A stretch of 64,000 bases of DNA from Halomarinibacterium sp041392125 (GTDB taxonomy: Bacteria; Bacteroidota; Bacteroidia; Flavobacteriales; Flavobacteriaceae), in the NCBI GenBank assembly GCA_041392125.1, contig JAWKMR010000009.1, forward strand, positions 1-64,000, written 5' to 3'. Under the pieces are notes generated by a model. It ran no database searches and was not told where the DNA came from. It saw nothing but the letters and a program-made list of their open reading frames with translations. This document shows positions 43,729-52,184 of the stretch, in pieces (position 1 is the first letter of the stretch; each line of letters begins with the position of its first letter). The translations under genes were made by a program, and so were the position numbers.

Positions 43729-44178
43729 ATGAAGCGAATTATTGTTGACTATAAAAAATTAACTCCCGAAATCCTATCTCTTTTGGTAGAGAAATACCCC
43801 GATGGATATGATGATAACCACATTATTAGCTTTAAAAATGCCAAAAATGAATGGGTAGATTGTGTAGAGGTAAAAACTGATGATACTGTCTATCTTGTAA
43901 AAGTTAGTGCCCGTTTAGAAGTTTCTATGGCAAATTTTGATGAGGATGACTATAATGAAGATGAGTTTACCGAACCCATTAGCGAACTACCGGAAAAGGA
44001 CTCCATCGACCCTGATTTAGACTTAGATGAAGATGCTGAAACTTCTGGCGAAGATGAGGGAAATGAAAAAAAGCACAAGAATAATACCTCTGAAGAAGAG
44101 GATGGTGAGGATGAAGAGGATGATTTCAATTATGAAGAAGAAGATGGTGATGAAGAAGATGAGGACGAAGAAGATTAA
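43729..44178 (+). CDS. Small protein with extremely acidic tail
   Basis: 149 residues. The first 75 form a compact domain (MKRIIVDYKKLTPEILSLL, YPDGYDDNHIISFKN, DTVYLVKVSARLEVSM). The remaining half is almost entirely Asp and Glu, in runs such as EEEDGEDEEDDF. The layout, a small fold plus a polyacidic tail, resembles the delta subunit of Firmicutes RNA polymerase in style, but I see no homology. Flavobacterial relatives are, as I recall, often labelled DNA primase without support. It has its own promoter; the 3' end overlaps dinB by 4 bases. Confidence 0.78.
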   Translation: MKRIIVDYKKLTPEILSLLVEKYPDGYDDNHIISFKNAKNEWVDCVEVKTDDTVYLVKVSARLEVSMANFDEDDYNEDEFTEPISELPEKDSIDPDLDLDEDAETSGEDEGNEKKHKNNTSEEEDGEDEEDDFNYEEEDGDEEDEDEED

Positions 44179-44687
44179 AGATATCGTTCTTTCAGAATTG
44201 TGATATGATGTATTTCGTGCCCTATAATAATTCTTCCTATAGCTCGTGCAGATACCTGTGAACCATTTGCCTTTCCAAAACGTAATAATGATTCCTCAGA
44301 AAAGCTTTCAAATAATGAAATCGTAGAATTTCTAACTTGGATATATTCTGAAAGCAAACTTGCAATTGTTCTATCATTAGCGTGGCTGTTAAGCACAAAT
44401 TCATCTTGATCAAACCCTCTAATTTCAGGTAATTCAGATCGCACAATAAGCAACGCTCTATACCCAAAGACTCTTTCTGCATCTATAAGATGTAACAATA
44501 TTTCCTTAGGCGTCCATTTTCCTTCAACATACCTAAACTCCCATTTATTTTTGGGAAATTCATTTAGAAAACGAGAGGTATTTTGCAACCCGATTTTTAA
44601 CCCCTCAATCAAAGGTATTCCATCGGATTTTATTATGTATCCTTCATAAAAAGGAGCATATTCATCTGGAGAAATTTCAGAAATCAT
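44175..44687 (-). CDS. DinB-family protein
   Basis: 170 residues that fit the DinB/YfiT-like four-helix bundle: KWTPKEILLHLIDAERVFGYRALLI near residue 52, with a first His at the metal-site position, and a C-terminal GHEIHHITILKERY giving the other histidines. Members are metal-dependent, often thiol-S-transferase-like enzymes; the substrate is unknown. It starts 2 bases after the stop of the lrp-type regulator, so the two form an operon. Confidence 0.88.
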   Translation of the reverse strand: MISEISPDEYAPFYEGYIIKSDGIPLIEGLKIGLQNTSRFLNEFPKNKWEFRYVEGKWTPKEILLHLIDAERVFGYRALLIVRSELPEIRGFDQDEFVLNSHANDRTIASLLSEYIQVRNSTISLFESFSEESLLRFGKANGSQVSARAIGRIIIGHEIHHITILKERYL

Positions 44688-44689
44688 AA

Positions 44690-45169
44690 TTATATATTCA
44701 TAAAAATAGTATGCATCAATCGCTTTTTATCATTTATGCTTTCTTCCAAAGAAATCATGGTTTCGGTTCTAGTAACGCCTTCTATATCATCAATACTGTA
44801 AATTATCTCTTTCGCATGGCTTGTATCCCTGGCACGTATTTTACAAAAGATATTGAATTTTCCAGTAGTAACGTGGGCTACCGTTACATAGGGTATATCA
44901 TAAATACGCTCTAAAACAAATTGAGTTTGTGAAGTTTTATGTAGAAAAACACCAACATATGCAATAAAAGAATATCCTAATTTTTCATAATCGAGCGTTA
45001 GAGAAGAACCTATAATAATTCCGGATTCTTCCATTTTTTTAACCCGCACATGAACCGTTCCGGCTGAAATATCAAGGCTTTTAGCTATGTCTGTGAAAGG
45101 GGTACGTGTATTCTCAATAAGTTGATCCAGAATTTTGTGATCCGTTTCGTCCAATTTAAATTTTGCCAT
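44690..45169 (-). CDS. Lrp/AsnC-family transcriptional regulator
   Basis: 159 residues: an N-terminal winged HTH (ILDQLIENTRTPFTDIAKSLDISAGTVHVRVKKMEESGII, about 10-52) and a RAM/ligand-binding domain (about 70-150). The first HTH residues are typical of AsnC-type regulators responding to amino acids. The target and ligand are not readable. It is followed closely by the DinB gene. It has a TATTTTTG -7 box upstream. Confidence 0.92.
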   Translation of the reverse strand: MAKFKLDETDHKILDQLIENTRTPFTDIAKSLDISAGTVHVRVKKMEESGIIIGSSLTLDYEKLGYSFIAYVGVFLHKTSQTQFVLERIYDIPYVTVAHVTTGKFNIFCKIRARDTSHAKEIIYSIDDIEGVTRTETMISLEESINDKKRLMHTIFMNI

Positions 45170-45188
45170 GGCTAATTATATTAGATTA

Positions 45189-45196
45189 CAAAAATA
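45189..45196 (-). promoter_or_regulatory. -7 promoter box of the Lrp-type regulator
   Basis: TATTTTTG on the minus strand lies 19 bases upstream of the regulator's start. Confidence 0.6.
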
Positions 45197-45227
45197 CATA
45201 GAAACATTTCGAAAAATTCAGTATTTT

Positions 45228-46379
45228 TTATAAAAAAATCGGTTTTTGTAGAATTTTATATGAAATAGTTGCAATTTCCTCATTAACGAAAACGTTTTCG
45301 TGAGAATTTATCAATATTTCATTTTCTTCTAAATTGATTTCTTTATGTCCCTTTTTTGAGGTATTAGACACAATTTCATCTATTACAGGAATAAAGCTTA
45401 TTTGCGCATCAATCAATTTTTCTTGAAACTGAATTACAATATCTACTTTTTTCTGAGCTAAGAGCGCATTCCGTAAAATAACATCGCTAAAATTCTTTTC
45501 ATTTTCAGGGATTGAAAAGTAATCTTGATAAGAAACATCGTTTTCATCTTCAACTTCAATCAAATTAAATAATGTTAAAAGCGAATAAAAAATATATTTA
45601 CGTGTAATTTCTCGTTCATAGTCTAACGGATAGTGCCCCGCCTCAAACAAAATAGTAGGAACTCCTAAAGATTGAAATGTATCACCCACACAATTACTAT
45701 TAAAAGCATCATCGTATCGGCCAACTTGCCCCGGTATCAATTTTTGCATAACCTGATTCATTCTTGCAATGGCAAGCATGGCATTTTTTCTGGCATTTGT
45801 TACCGAAAGATTTACATCTGCAGCCGGTGAGAGAAATGAAAGTGTCGCAGGTTTGCCATTGGGAAGGCTGTATATGGTTCGTTGATCGTGAAGATTGAGA
45901 CACATATCGGGCTTAAAGTTGTTAAAAATCTTTCGCAAAACCCTACTCTCCTTTTGTGTTAAATTAGCCGCGTCTCTGTTTAAATCTACCCCATTGGCAT
46001 TTTCCCGGCTGTAAACACTGGCACCATCGGGATTTAGTATGGGAATAACGCAAAAAGTAAAACTATTTTTAAAAAAATCTACAGCAGTTTTAAATTGAGA
46101 ATCTTGTGTCAGAAATTTTAAAAAATCGAAGATAGCTTTAGTTGTAGTCGATTCATTTCCGTGCATCTGGGACCAGGCTACTATTTTTTTTGGACCATTG
46201 CCAATTTGTATCAGTTTTATTTCCTGTCCTTTTTCAGAATACCCAACTACCTCAACTAATCCTAATTTTTCATATTCTGAAAGCATCGGCTTTATGTGGC
46301 TTAGACAAATATATCGTCCCTTTAATCGGGTTTCAAAATGATCTGAGAAACAGGTTTCAATTTCTGAAAATGGAATCAT
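45228..46379 (-). CDS. M14-family zinc carboxypeptidase
   Basis: 383 residues from the ATG at 46379; a longer frame from 46421 would start upstream of the promoter box. The M14 zinc site is present: His73 and Glu76 in SQMHGNEST, a third His in CLNLHDQRT, and a later Glu in FEAGHYPLDYERE. It has DLNRDAA, typical of the family. No signal peptide is obvious, so it is probably cytoplasmic, unlike many M14 enzymes. It removes C-terminal residues from peptides or cell-wall fragments; specificity is unknown. Divergent from the XRE regulator. Confidence 0.88.
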   Translation of the reverse strand: MIPFSEIETCFSDHFETRLKGRYICLSHIKPMLSEYEKLGLVEVVGYSEKGQEIKLIQIGNGPKKIVAWSQMHGNESTTTKAIFDFLKFLTQDSQFKTAVDFFKNSFTFCVIPILNPDGASVYSRENANGVDLNRDAANLTQKESRVLRKIFNNFKPDMCLNLHDQRTIYSLPNGKPATLSFLSPAADVNLSVTNARKNAMLAIARMNQVMQKLIPGQVGRYDDAFNSNCVGDTFQSLGVPTILFEAGHYPLDYEREITRKYIFYSLLTLFNLIEVEDENDVSYQDYFSIPENEKNFSDVILRNALLAQKKVDIVIQFQEKLIDAQISFIPVIDEIVSNTSKKGHKEINLEENEILINSHENVFVNEEIATISYKILQKPIFL

Positions 46380-46380
46380 G

Positions 46381-46454
46381 TTTACAAAGGTAAATAAAGC
46401 ATTGTTTACTTTTGTAAACACGTTAAACCAAACAATTTGCGTACATCTGTAAAC
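46381..46454. promoter_or_regulatory. Cluster of TTTAC-N4-GTAAA dyads (putative operators)
   Basis: Three dyads lie here: TTTAC-AAAG-GTAAA (46381-46394), GTTTAC-TTTT-GTAAAC (46404-46419) and GTAC-ATCT-GTAAAC (46441-46454). The first contains the -7 box of the M14 gene. A fourth copy is at 46607-46620. Confidence 0.55.
46385..46392 (-). promoter_or_regulatory. -7 promoter box of the M14 carboxypeptidase gene
   Basis: TACCTTTG on the minus strand is only 5 bases from the ATG at 46379, which implies a nearly leaderless transcript. It lies inside a dyad. Confidence 0.55.
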
Positions 46455-46606
46455 AAAATAGTCTTTTTGAAATATTGCTAATTAACAAAATTAAAATTTT
46501 TAAATCAAATTATTTGTTTTCAGTTAATTATATATCTTTTTGTAAAGCAATAGTTTATATTTTATGAAAGAAAAAACAAAGGATTTAGTTTTAATGAGTC
46601 ACATTA

Positions 46607-46620
46607 TTTACATTTGTAAC
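46607..46620. promoter_or_regulatory. Fourth TTTAC-N4-GTAA dyad with the regulator's -7 box
   Basis: TTTAC-ATTT-GTAAC contains TACATTTG at 46609-46616, a -7 box for the XRE gene 32 bases downstream. A separate dyad ATTGTAA-AA-TTACAAT lies at 46635-46650 across the start codon. Confidence 0.55.
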
Positions 46621-46648
46621 ACCGAAAGTGATAAATTGTAAAATTACA

Positions 46649-47050
46649 ATGATAAACAGTCAAGATTTTGCGAAAAGACTTCAAAAGATTCTGGATTTTT
46701 ACAGTTTATCTGCCACTGCTTTTTCAGATAAATTAGATTTTAATCGTTCTACTATTTCCCATTTATTATCTGGCAGAAATAAACCTAGTTTAGAATTTAT
46801 TTTAAAGGTGTTACACGAATTTCCTGAAGTAGAATTATACTGGCTTGTTAATGGAAAAGGCTCCTTCCCTGCTAGCGTACCAAACGAGGAAAAATTTATT
46901 TTACCTTCAGCTGAAGAAAATTCAAAAACTCAAAAAGAATCCCCCCTGTTTAACCCTCCAATCGCAGAACACAAAATAAGTTCCAACAAAAGCGATATTG
47001 AACGCATCATAATTTTTTACAAAGACGGAAGTTTTCAGTCATACGAATAG
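46649..47050 (+). CDS. Small XRE/Cro-type transcriptional regulator
   Basis: 133 residues from the ATG at 46649 (an earlier TTG-type start would precede the -7 to start spacing). The HTH covers about residues 5-62 (FAKRLQKILDFYSLSATAFSDKL, then FNRSTISHLLSGRNKPSLEFI), with ELYWLVNGKGSFP after it. The second half is polar and disordered and ends in a short IERIIIFYKDGSFQSYE strand pair. It probably controls itself and the divergent carboxypeptidase gene through the dyads between them; this is inference. Confidence 0.88.
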   Translation: MINSQDFAKRLQKILDFYSLSATAFSDKLDFNRSTISHLLSGRNKPSLEFILKVLHEFPEVELYWLVNGKGSFPASVPNEEKFILPSAEENSKTQKESPLFNPPIAEHKISSNKSDIERIIIFYKDGSFQSYE

Positions 47051-47085
47051 CTAATTTTCGCTTTATTTTTCAGAACTTGCACTCC

Positions 47086-47463
47086 ATGAAAATAACGATA
47101 TATTTATTATTTTTATTAGTAATGACCGGTATTTCTTGCACTTCCAAAGAAAAGAATTGTGCCGATTTCAAAACAGGAACTTTCACTTTTGAAACATTAG
47201 TGGGTACCGAAATGGAAACCACTACTTTTGTACGAAACGATACTATTGAAATTGACTATTTCCGCGGAAAAGCGGACACTTCAAGTATTCGTTGGATTAA
47301 TGATTGTGAATACATTGTAAAAAAACTACATCCAAAAAATATGGCGGAGCAAAAAGCAGTTCATATGCGAATTATGCATACTGCCGGTAACCAGTATACA
47401 TTCGATTACAATATAGTGGGGCAAACCCAAAAGAAAAGAGGTACCGCTACAAAGGTTAACTAG
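47086..47463 (+). CDS. Small lipoprotein, unknown function
   Basis: 125 residues from the ATG at 47086: lipobox GISC (Cys18), then a small beta-rich domain (FKTGTFTFETLVG, TTFVRNDTIEIDYF, SIRWINDCEYIVKKL) with two further cysteines that could pair. I recognise it as a conserved flavobacterial family that, from memory, has been mislabelled DNA topoisomerase IV because of where it sits. It is 35 bases after the XRE gene and may be co-transcribed. The 3' end overlaps the convergent cysteine dioxygenase gene by 8 bases. Confidence 0.75.
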   Translation: MKITIYLLFLLVMTGISCTSKEKNCADFKTGTFTFETLVGTEMETTTFVRNDTIEIDYFRGKADTSSIRWINDCEYIVKKLHPKNMAEQKAVHMRIMHTAGNQYTFDYNIVGQTQKKRGTATKVN

Positions 47464-47986
47464 CAACTTCCTTTTTGGAAACAAAAGTGTCGTAATAAAG
47501 CGTTTTCTTCTTAAAAACTTTTTCTTCTTCACAAAAATATCCACAAGAATCAATAGGATTCATGTACACATGTAATGTTGTCGCTCTTTCTGCACTATCA
47601 TTTACCAGAGAATGAAAACCCATGGTATCATCCATATAGGTCAATTTACCAGGTTCTAGCGTAGTACATAATCTCTCTATTAATTGCTCATTTGCATACT
47701 CATAGCGTTTTTCACTTATACTGCCTTTTACTTGATACACCCAGCATTTTTGCCCATCATGATCATGAATGGGAGTTGCATCTCCTGCATTCCAACATAA
47801 AAGTACAAGTTCAAAACGGGAATTTCTTGCAATACAATTACGTGTATACCCTTCTTTTTTCCAATTTTCATAAGGTGAAAATTCCTCCGGAGGTAAAGAC
47901 ATAGATTTCATAATGGCAGGATACCCTTTAATAGGAGTTTCTTCCAGTAGAGAAAGTAAAGAATTAAGGGTATATATAAAATCCAT
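47456..47986 (-). CDS. Cysteine dioxygenase
   Basis: 176 residues of the cupin type. Iron ligands His74 and His76 (TPIHDHDGQ) and His125 (GFHSLVN) are present. Cys81 and Tyr141 (TLHVYM) occupy the positions that form the Cys-Tyr cofactor in the mammalian enzyme, five residues after the second His as there. His139 completes the triad; the triad Ser is Thr. It oxidises L-cysteine to cysteine sulfinate with O2. It is divergent from a group II PLP decarboxylase, which suggests a joint path to hypotaurine. Confidence 0.9.
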   Translation of the reverse strand: MDFIYTLNSLLSLLEETPIKGYPAIMKSMSLPPEEFSPYENWKKEGYTRNCIARNSRFELVLLCWNAGDATPIHDHDGQKCWVYQVKGSISEKRYEYANEQLIERLCTTLEPGKLTYMDDTMGFHSLVNDSAERATTLHVYMNPIDSCGYFCEEEKVFKKKTLYYDTFVSKKEVAS

Positions 47987-48112
47987 AAGTTAATTGTAAT
48001 ACTTTTTTTCTTTTAAAGAATTAAAGTTAGTTTTACAAAAATTGAAAAAGTTTACGTAAAAATAAATACACGAGGCTTTTTTATTTTTGGTTGCTTCAAA
48101 TTGTACCCCATT

Positions 48113-49501
48113 ATGCAAAAAACGCTTACACTTTTCCAAGAAATTGCAATGATGCTCTTGGCTGAAGAACAAAACAGCCCGGTTGCTCCATTTATTGCTT
48201 CGGAAGATTTGTTCGAAACATTGGATATTTCATTACAAGAAAATCCGCTTTTGGAGGAAGATTTTGTGCGTTCGTTGAAAGATTTAATTGCTAAAACCCC
48301 AAAAACAGCAACCCATGCCTTTTTCAATCAGTTATTTGGTGGAAGAAACGACAAAGCGGTTTTGGGAGACCTACTTTCCGTATTACTTAACAATAGTATG
48401 TACACCTACAAAGCAGCCGGGGTACAAATAGGTGTGGAAAAGGCAATTATAGAAAAAGTAAATGCACTATTGGGTTGGGATACAACCAGTGGGGGAACAA
48501 TTGCCGCAGGTGGTTCTATGACTAATTTTATGGCGATGCTCATGGCTCGGGATTTCAAAAATACAGCCATTCGTAAAAAAGGAATTACTCAAAAAATGAC
48601 GGTTTACACTTCCACAGAATCGCATTATAGTATCCCAAAAAATGCTTCTTTTTCAGGAATAGGTAGAGAGCAGGTACGCTATATTCCGGTAGATGAAAAA
48701 GGAGCTATGATTGCTTCAAAACTCATGGAAACTATTAAAGAAGATATTCATAATGGCTATACACCTACCATGGTAAATGCCACTGCCGGAACTACAGTAC
48801 TTGGCGCCTTTGATGCTATTCCCCCTTTGGTAGAGATTTGTAAACAATTTGATATTTGGCTCCACGTAGATGGGGCCTATTGCGGTTCGGTGCTTTTCAG
48901 TAAAAAATACAAGCATTTAATTGATGGAATTGAAAAAGTGGATTCTTTCAGCTTTAATGCCCATAAAATGATTGGCACTCCCCTTACCTGTTCCTTACTG
49001 CATGTAAATGACAAAAAATACTTGTATCAATCGTTTGCCAATGAAGCGGAGTATTTGTACCAAACCGATGAAGATGATTTTAACCCAGGTAAAACTTCCT
49101 TGCAATGTGGACGAAGAAACGACGCTTTAAAATTTTGGACGCTCTGGAAAAGTGTAGGCACTATTGGATTGGAAGCTATTGTAGATAAGCAATTTGAATT
49201 GGCTGAAATTGCTCGAAATTATGTAGAAAGTCACGCAGATTATACCCTTTATAGTTTTAAAGATTCTATCTCAGTTTGTTTCAATTATAAAGGAATTTCC
49301 GCTCGAGATCTGTGTCGAGAATTATACGAACAATCACAACTTTTGGTAGGCTATGGAACATTTAATGGAGAAGAATTTATCCGTTTGGTGACTATTAATT
49401 CTCAAAATGAAAGGGAAGATATTCTTAATTTTTTCAAAGTTATTGAGGATTTTGTGGCTCTAAATCAATCCCTTTTTACCCTAACTGCTAAAACAAACTA
49501 G
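48113..49501 (+). CDS. Group II PLP-dependent decarboxylase (cysteine sulfinate / glutamate decarboxylase-like)
   Basis: 462 residues from the ATG at 48113 (a TTG four codons upstream was rejected). The PLP lysine is Lys285 in FNAHKMIG, with stacking His171 (STESHYSI) and Asp253 (HVDGAYCG). The segment AEYLYQTD...LQCGRRNDALKFWTLWKSVG aligns by eye with animal cysteine sulfinate decarboxylase and GAD; QCGRR matches the former where GAD has QCGRH. Next to cysteine dioxygenase, decarboxylation of cysteine sulfinate to hypotaurine is the best guess; glutamate, aspartate or 2,4-diaminobutyrate remain possible. The 3' end overlaps parC by 14 bases. Confidence 0.85.
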   Translation: MQKTLTLFQEIAMMLLAEEQNSPVAPFIASEDLFETLDISLQENPLLEEDFVRSLKDLIAKTPKTATHAFFNQLFGGRNDKAVLGDLLSVLLNNSMYTYKAAGVQIGVEKAIIEKVNALLGWDTTSGGTIAAGGSMTNFMAMLMARDFKNTAIRKKGITQKMTVYTSTESHYSIPKNASFSGIGREQVRYIPVDEKGAMIASKLMETIKEDIHNGYTPTMVNATAGTTVLGAFDAIPPLVEICKQFDIWLHVDGAYCGSVLFSKKYKHLIDGIEKVDSFSFNAHKMIGTPLTCSLLHVNDKKYLYQSFANEAEYLYQTDEDDFNPGKTSLQCGRRNDALKFWTLWKSVGTIGLEAIVDKQFELAEIARNYVESHADYTLYSFKDSISVCFNYKGISARDLCRELYEQSQLLVGYGTFNGEEFIRLVTINSQNEREDILNFFKVIEDFVALNQSLFTLTAKTN

Positions 49502-52181
49502 TTTGCCCTTCTTCATCCATTTGCGGAGGCACATCCTCTTTTGTAGCATGTTCATTTTGAGAATTTTCAACAGCATCCTCCATATCTTCCTCGCTAAGAT
49601 CCTCTTCATCTATAACCTCCATTTCTTCTGTAGGTACGGGCTCAGGTGGTGAATAAGGTAATGATTCCATGGGATTTATTTCCAACACCTTTTCTTTGGT
49701 AAGTTGATTGCCCATAGCGGTTATTCCCTTTACCGAAATAAACTCTTCTAAATTTACTTCCAGATTGTCTTTTCGGTCTTTACCACGGTCTTTTACAAAA
49801 ACTACCTCCGCCATGGGTCGGTAATCGGTAAATATTTTTTCGAGATAGGATTTGGGGTGATCCGTAATAATCAATTCTTCCTTATCCGGGGAATCTATTA
49901 AAAATCGTTTCACATAAAATAGTTCTTTTTCGCCTTCCCAATAAATTACCGAAAGCGGTTTTTTGGGTTCCCACTTTTCCAACACAATCATATCGTCATC
50001 AAAATGCATGGTAAGTTCAGGTATGGCTGTCTTTACAATTCCATTTTGTTTTACAATTAAAATTCGGTCTTCGTTGGTAAATTCCCCCAAAAGCTCCCCT
50101 CTTCCATCTACATTGAGTCGCTGTACAGTATCGTCAAACCAAATTTTTCGAGGTTTTAAGGTGGAAAGTCCTTTTTCTTTCAGTTCAATGCGTTTTACCG
50201 CATATTTGGTTACAATGTTTCCTTTAGAATCGCGTCCTTTTACCAGAATATCGGCAAAATCAAGATCCCATTTCAGCTTTTTGATACTACCCGATTGGCG
50301 TAATAATACCGTAACCACCTCGGCTTCACCATTAGGATTGGCAGTGAAATACAATACTTTTGAGCCTGCACTGCCCGATGTAAGATCGTATTCTCTATCT
50401 CTGGTAATCCCGGTTACCGCAAAACGTTTCACATAGGTAGCGCCACGGGTACCGTCTTTGTAAATTAAATTGTAAATGGTGCGTTTATCCTTCTTTTTAA
50501 AGACCGCCACGTGAATAATCCCTTTACCCACAAAAGTTTTATCACTTACTTTGGCCACCATCATTTTACCATCTTCAGTAAACACGATAATATCATCAAT
50601 ATCGCTGCAATCGGTAACATATTCATCACGTTTTAGACCCATTCCCACAAAACCTTCTTCCCTGTTTACATACAGTTTTGTGTTTCGAATCACTACTTTG
50701 GTAGCTTCAATATCATCAAAGATTCTAATTTCACTTTTGCGTTCCCTTCCTTCTCCGTAGTCTTTTTTCAGTCTTTTGAAATAATCAATCGCATACGCAA
50801 TCAGGTTATCCAAATGGTGTTTTATTTGAGCAATATTGTCTTCCAGCGAATCAATTTTTTGCTGTGCCTTATCTATATCGAATTTTGAAATACGTTTGAT
50901 TCGAATTTCCGTTAAGCGAACAATATCTTCTTCGGTTACCGGACGTTTTAAATGCTGAATATGAGGCTGTAAACCTTTATCAATAGCTGAAATAACGCCC
51001 TCCCAAGTTTCTTCTTCTTCAATGTCGCGATAAATTCGGTTTTCAATAAAAATTCGTTCCAACGAAGCAAAGTGCCACTGCTCTTCCAACTCATCCAATT
51101 GAAACTCCAGTTCGCGTTTCAGCAATTGCACCGTCCTGTCGGTAGAGCGTTGCAACATTTCAGAAACCCCAATAAACAAGGGCTTGTTGTCTTCAATAAC
51201 ACATCCTAAAGGAGAAATAGACGTTTCACATCCTGTAAAAGCAAAAAGCGCATCAATGGTTTTATCTGGGGAAATACCGGGCGGTAAATGAATCAAAATT
51301 TCTACTTGTGCCGCCGTGTTATCTTCTATTTTCTTAATTTTTATCTTTCCTTTTTCATTGGCTTTCAAAATAGAATCGATAAGGCTAGACGTGTTGGTTC
51401 CGAAAGGAATTTCTGTAATGACCAACGTACTTTTATCCAGTTGACTTATAGAAGCCCTACTCCTAATTTTCCCTCCTCGAAGTCCGTCGTTGTAAGCAGT
51501 AACATCCACAATACCACCTGTAGGAAAATCGGGAAACAACTTAAATTTTTTACCTTCTAAATGTTTTATGGAGGCTTCGATGAGTTCCACAAAATTATGC
51601 GGAAGAATTTTGGTAGAGAGCCCAACGGCAATACCTTCTGCACCTTGCGCCAAAAGCAACGGAAACATCACGGGCAAATTAATAGGCTCTTTTTTTCTTC
51701 CGTCGTAGGAAGCTTGCCAATCGGTGATTTTAGGATTAAAAACCACATCCAACGCAAATTTCGAAAGTCTTGCTTCAATATATCGTGGTGCTGCGGCGCT
51801 GTCTCCCGTATAAATATTCCCCCAGTTTCCTTGGGTGTCAATGAGTAAGTCTTTTTGTCCAATCTGCACCATAGCATCGCCAATACTGGCATCGCCGTGT
51901 GGGTGGTATTGCATGGTATGCCCTACAATATTGGCCACTTTATTGTAACGCCCATCGTCTAATTCTTTTAAGGAATGCATGATGCGACGCTGTACCGGCT
52001 TAAAACCGTCTTCAATGGCAGGTACTGCACGCTCTAGTATCACATAACTGGCATAATCCAAAAACCACTCACGGTACATACCCGTTACCTTGGTAATGGT
52101 ATCACCGCTGGTGTCTTCATGTTCTCCTAAATAGTCGGGAGTAGAAGAAAGTTCGTCGTTATGTTCTAGTTCGTCGCTCAT
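49488..52181 (-). CDS. parC: DNA topoisomerase IV subunit A
   Basis: 897 residues from the ATG at 52181 (a TTG just upstream was rejected). Winged-helix and tower domains carry the catalytic Arg133-Tyr134 in AAPRYIEARLS, and a C-terminal beta-pinwheel follows (GMGLKRDEYVTDCSDIDDIIVF onward). A long acidic tail (EEDLSEEDMEDAVEN) ends the protein. It cuts and reseals DNA to decatenate chromosomes, with ParE. It starts 3 bases after the parE stop. Confidence 0.95.
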   Translation of the reverse strand: MSDELEHNDELSSTPDYLGEHEDTSGDTITKVTGMYREWFLDYASYVILERAVPAIEDGFKPVQRRIMHSLKELDDGRYNKVANIVGHTMQYHPHGDASIGDAMVQIGQKDLLIDTQGNWGNIYTGDSAAAPRYIEARLSKFALDVVFNPKITDWQASYDGRKKEPINLPVMFPLLLAQGAEGIAVGLSTKILPHNFVELIEASIKHLEGKKFKLFPDFPTGGIVDVTAYNDGLRGGKIRSRASISQLDKSTLVITEIPFGTNTSSLIDSILKANEKGKIKIKKIEDNTAAQVEILIHLPPGISPDKTIDALFAFTGCETSISPLGCVIEDNKPLFIGVSEMLQRSTDRTVQLLKRELEFQLDELEEQWHFASLERIFIENRIYRDIEEEETWEGVISAIDKGLQPHIQHLKRPVTEEDIVRLTEIRIKRISKFDIDKAQQKIDSLEDNIAQIKHHLDNLIAYAIDYFKRLKKDYGEGRERKSEIRIFDDIEATKVVIRNTKLYVNREEGFVGMGLKRDEYVTDCSDIDDIIVFTEDGKMMVAKVSDKTFVGKGIIHVAVFKKKDKRTIYNLIYKDGTRGATYVKRFAVTGITRDREYDLTSGSAGSKVLYFTANPNGEAEVVTVLLRQSGSIKKLKWDLDFADILVKGRDSKGNIVTKYAVKRIELKEKGLSTLKPRKIWFDDTVQRLNVDGRGELLGEFTNEDRILIVKQNGIVKTAIPELTMHFDDDMIVLEKWEPKKPLSVIYWEGEKELFYVKRFLIDSPDKEELIITDHPKSYLEKIFTDYRPMAEVVFVKDRGKDRKDNLEVNLEEFISVKGITAMGNQLTKEKVLEINPMESLPYSPPEPVPTEEMEVIDEEDLSEEDMEDAVENSQNEHATKEDVPPQMDEEGQTSLF

Positions 52182-52184
52182 CAA

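Noticed and set aside
49963..50436. A 157-codon plus-strand frame within parC
   Set aside because: Antisense shadow of a long conserved gene with no domain content.
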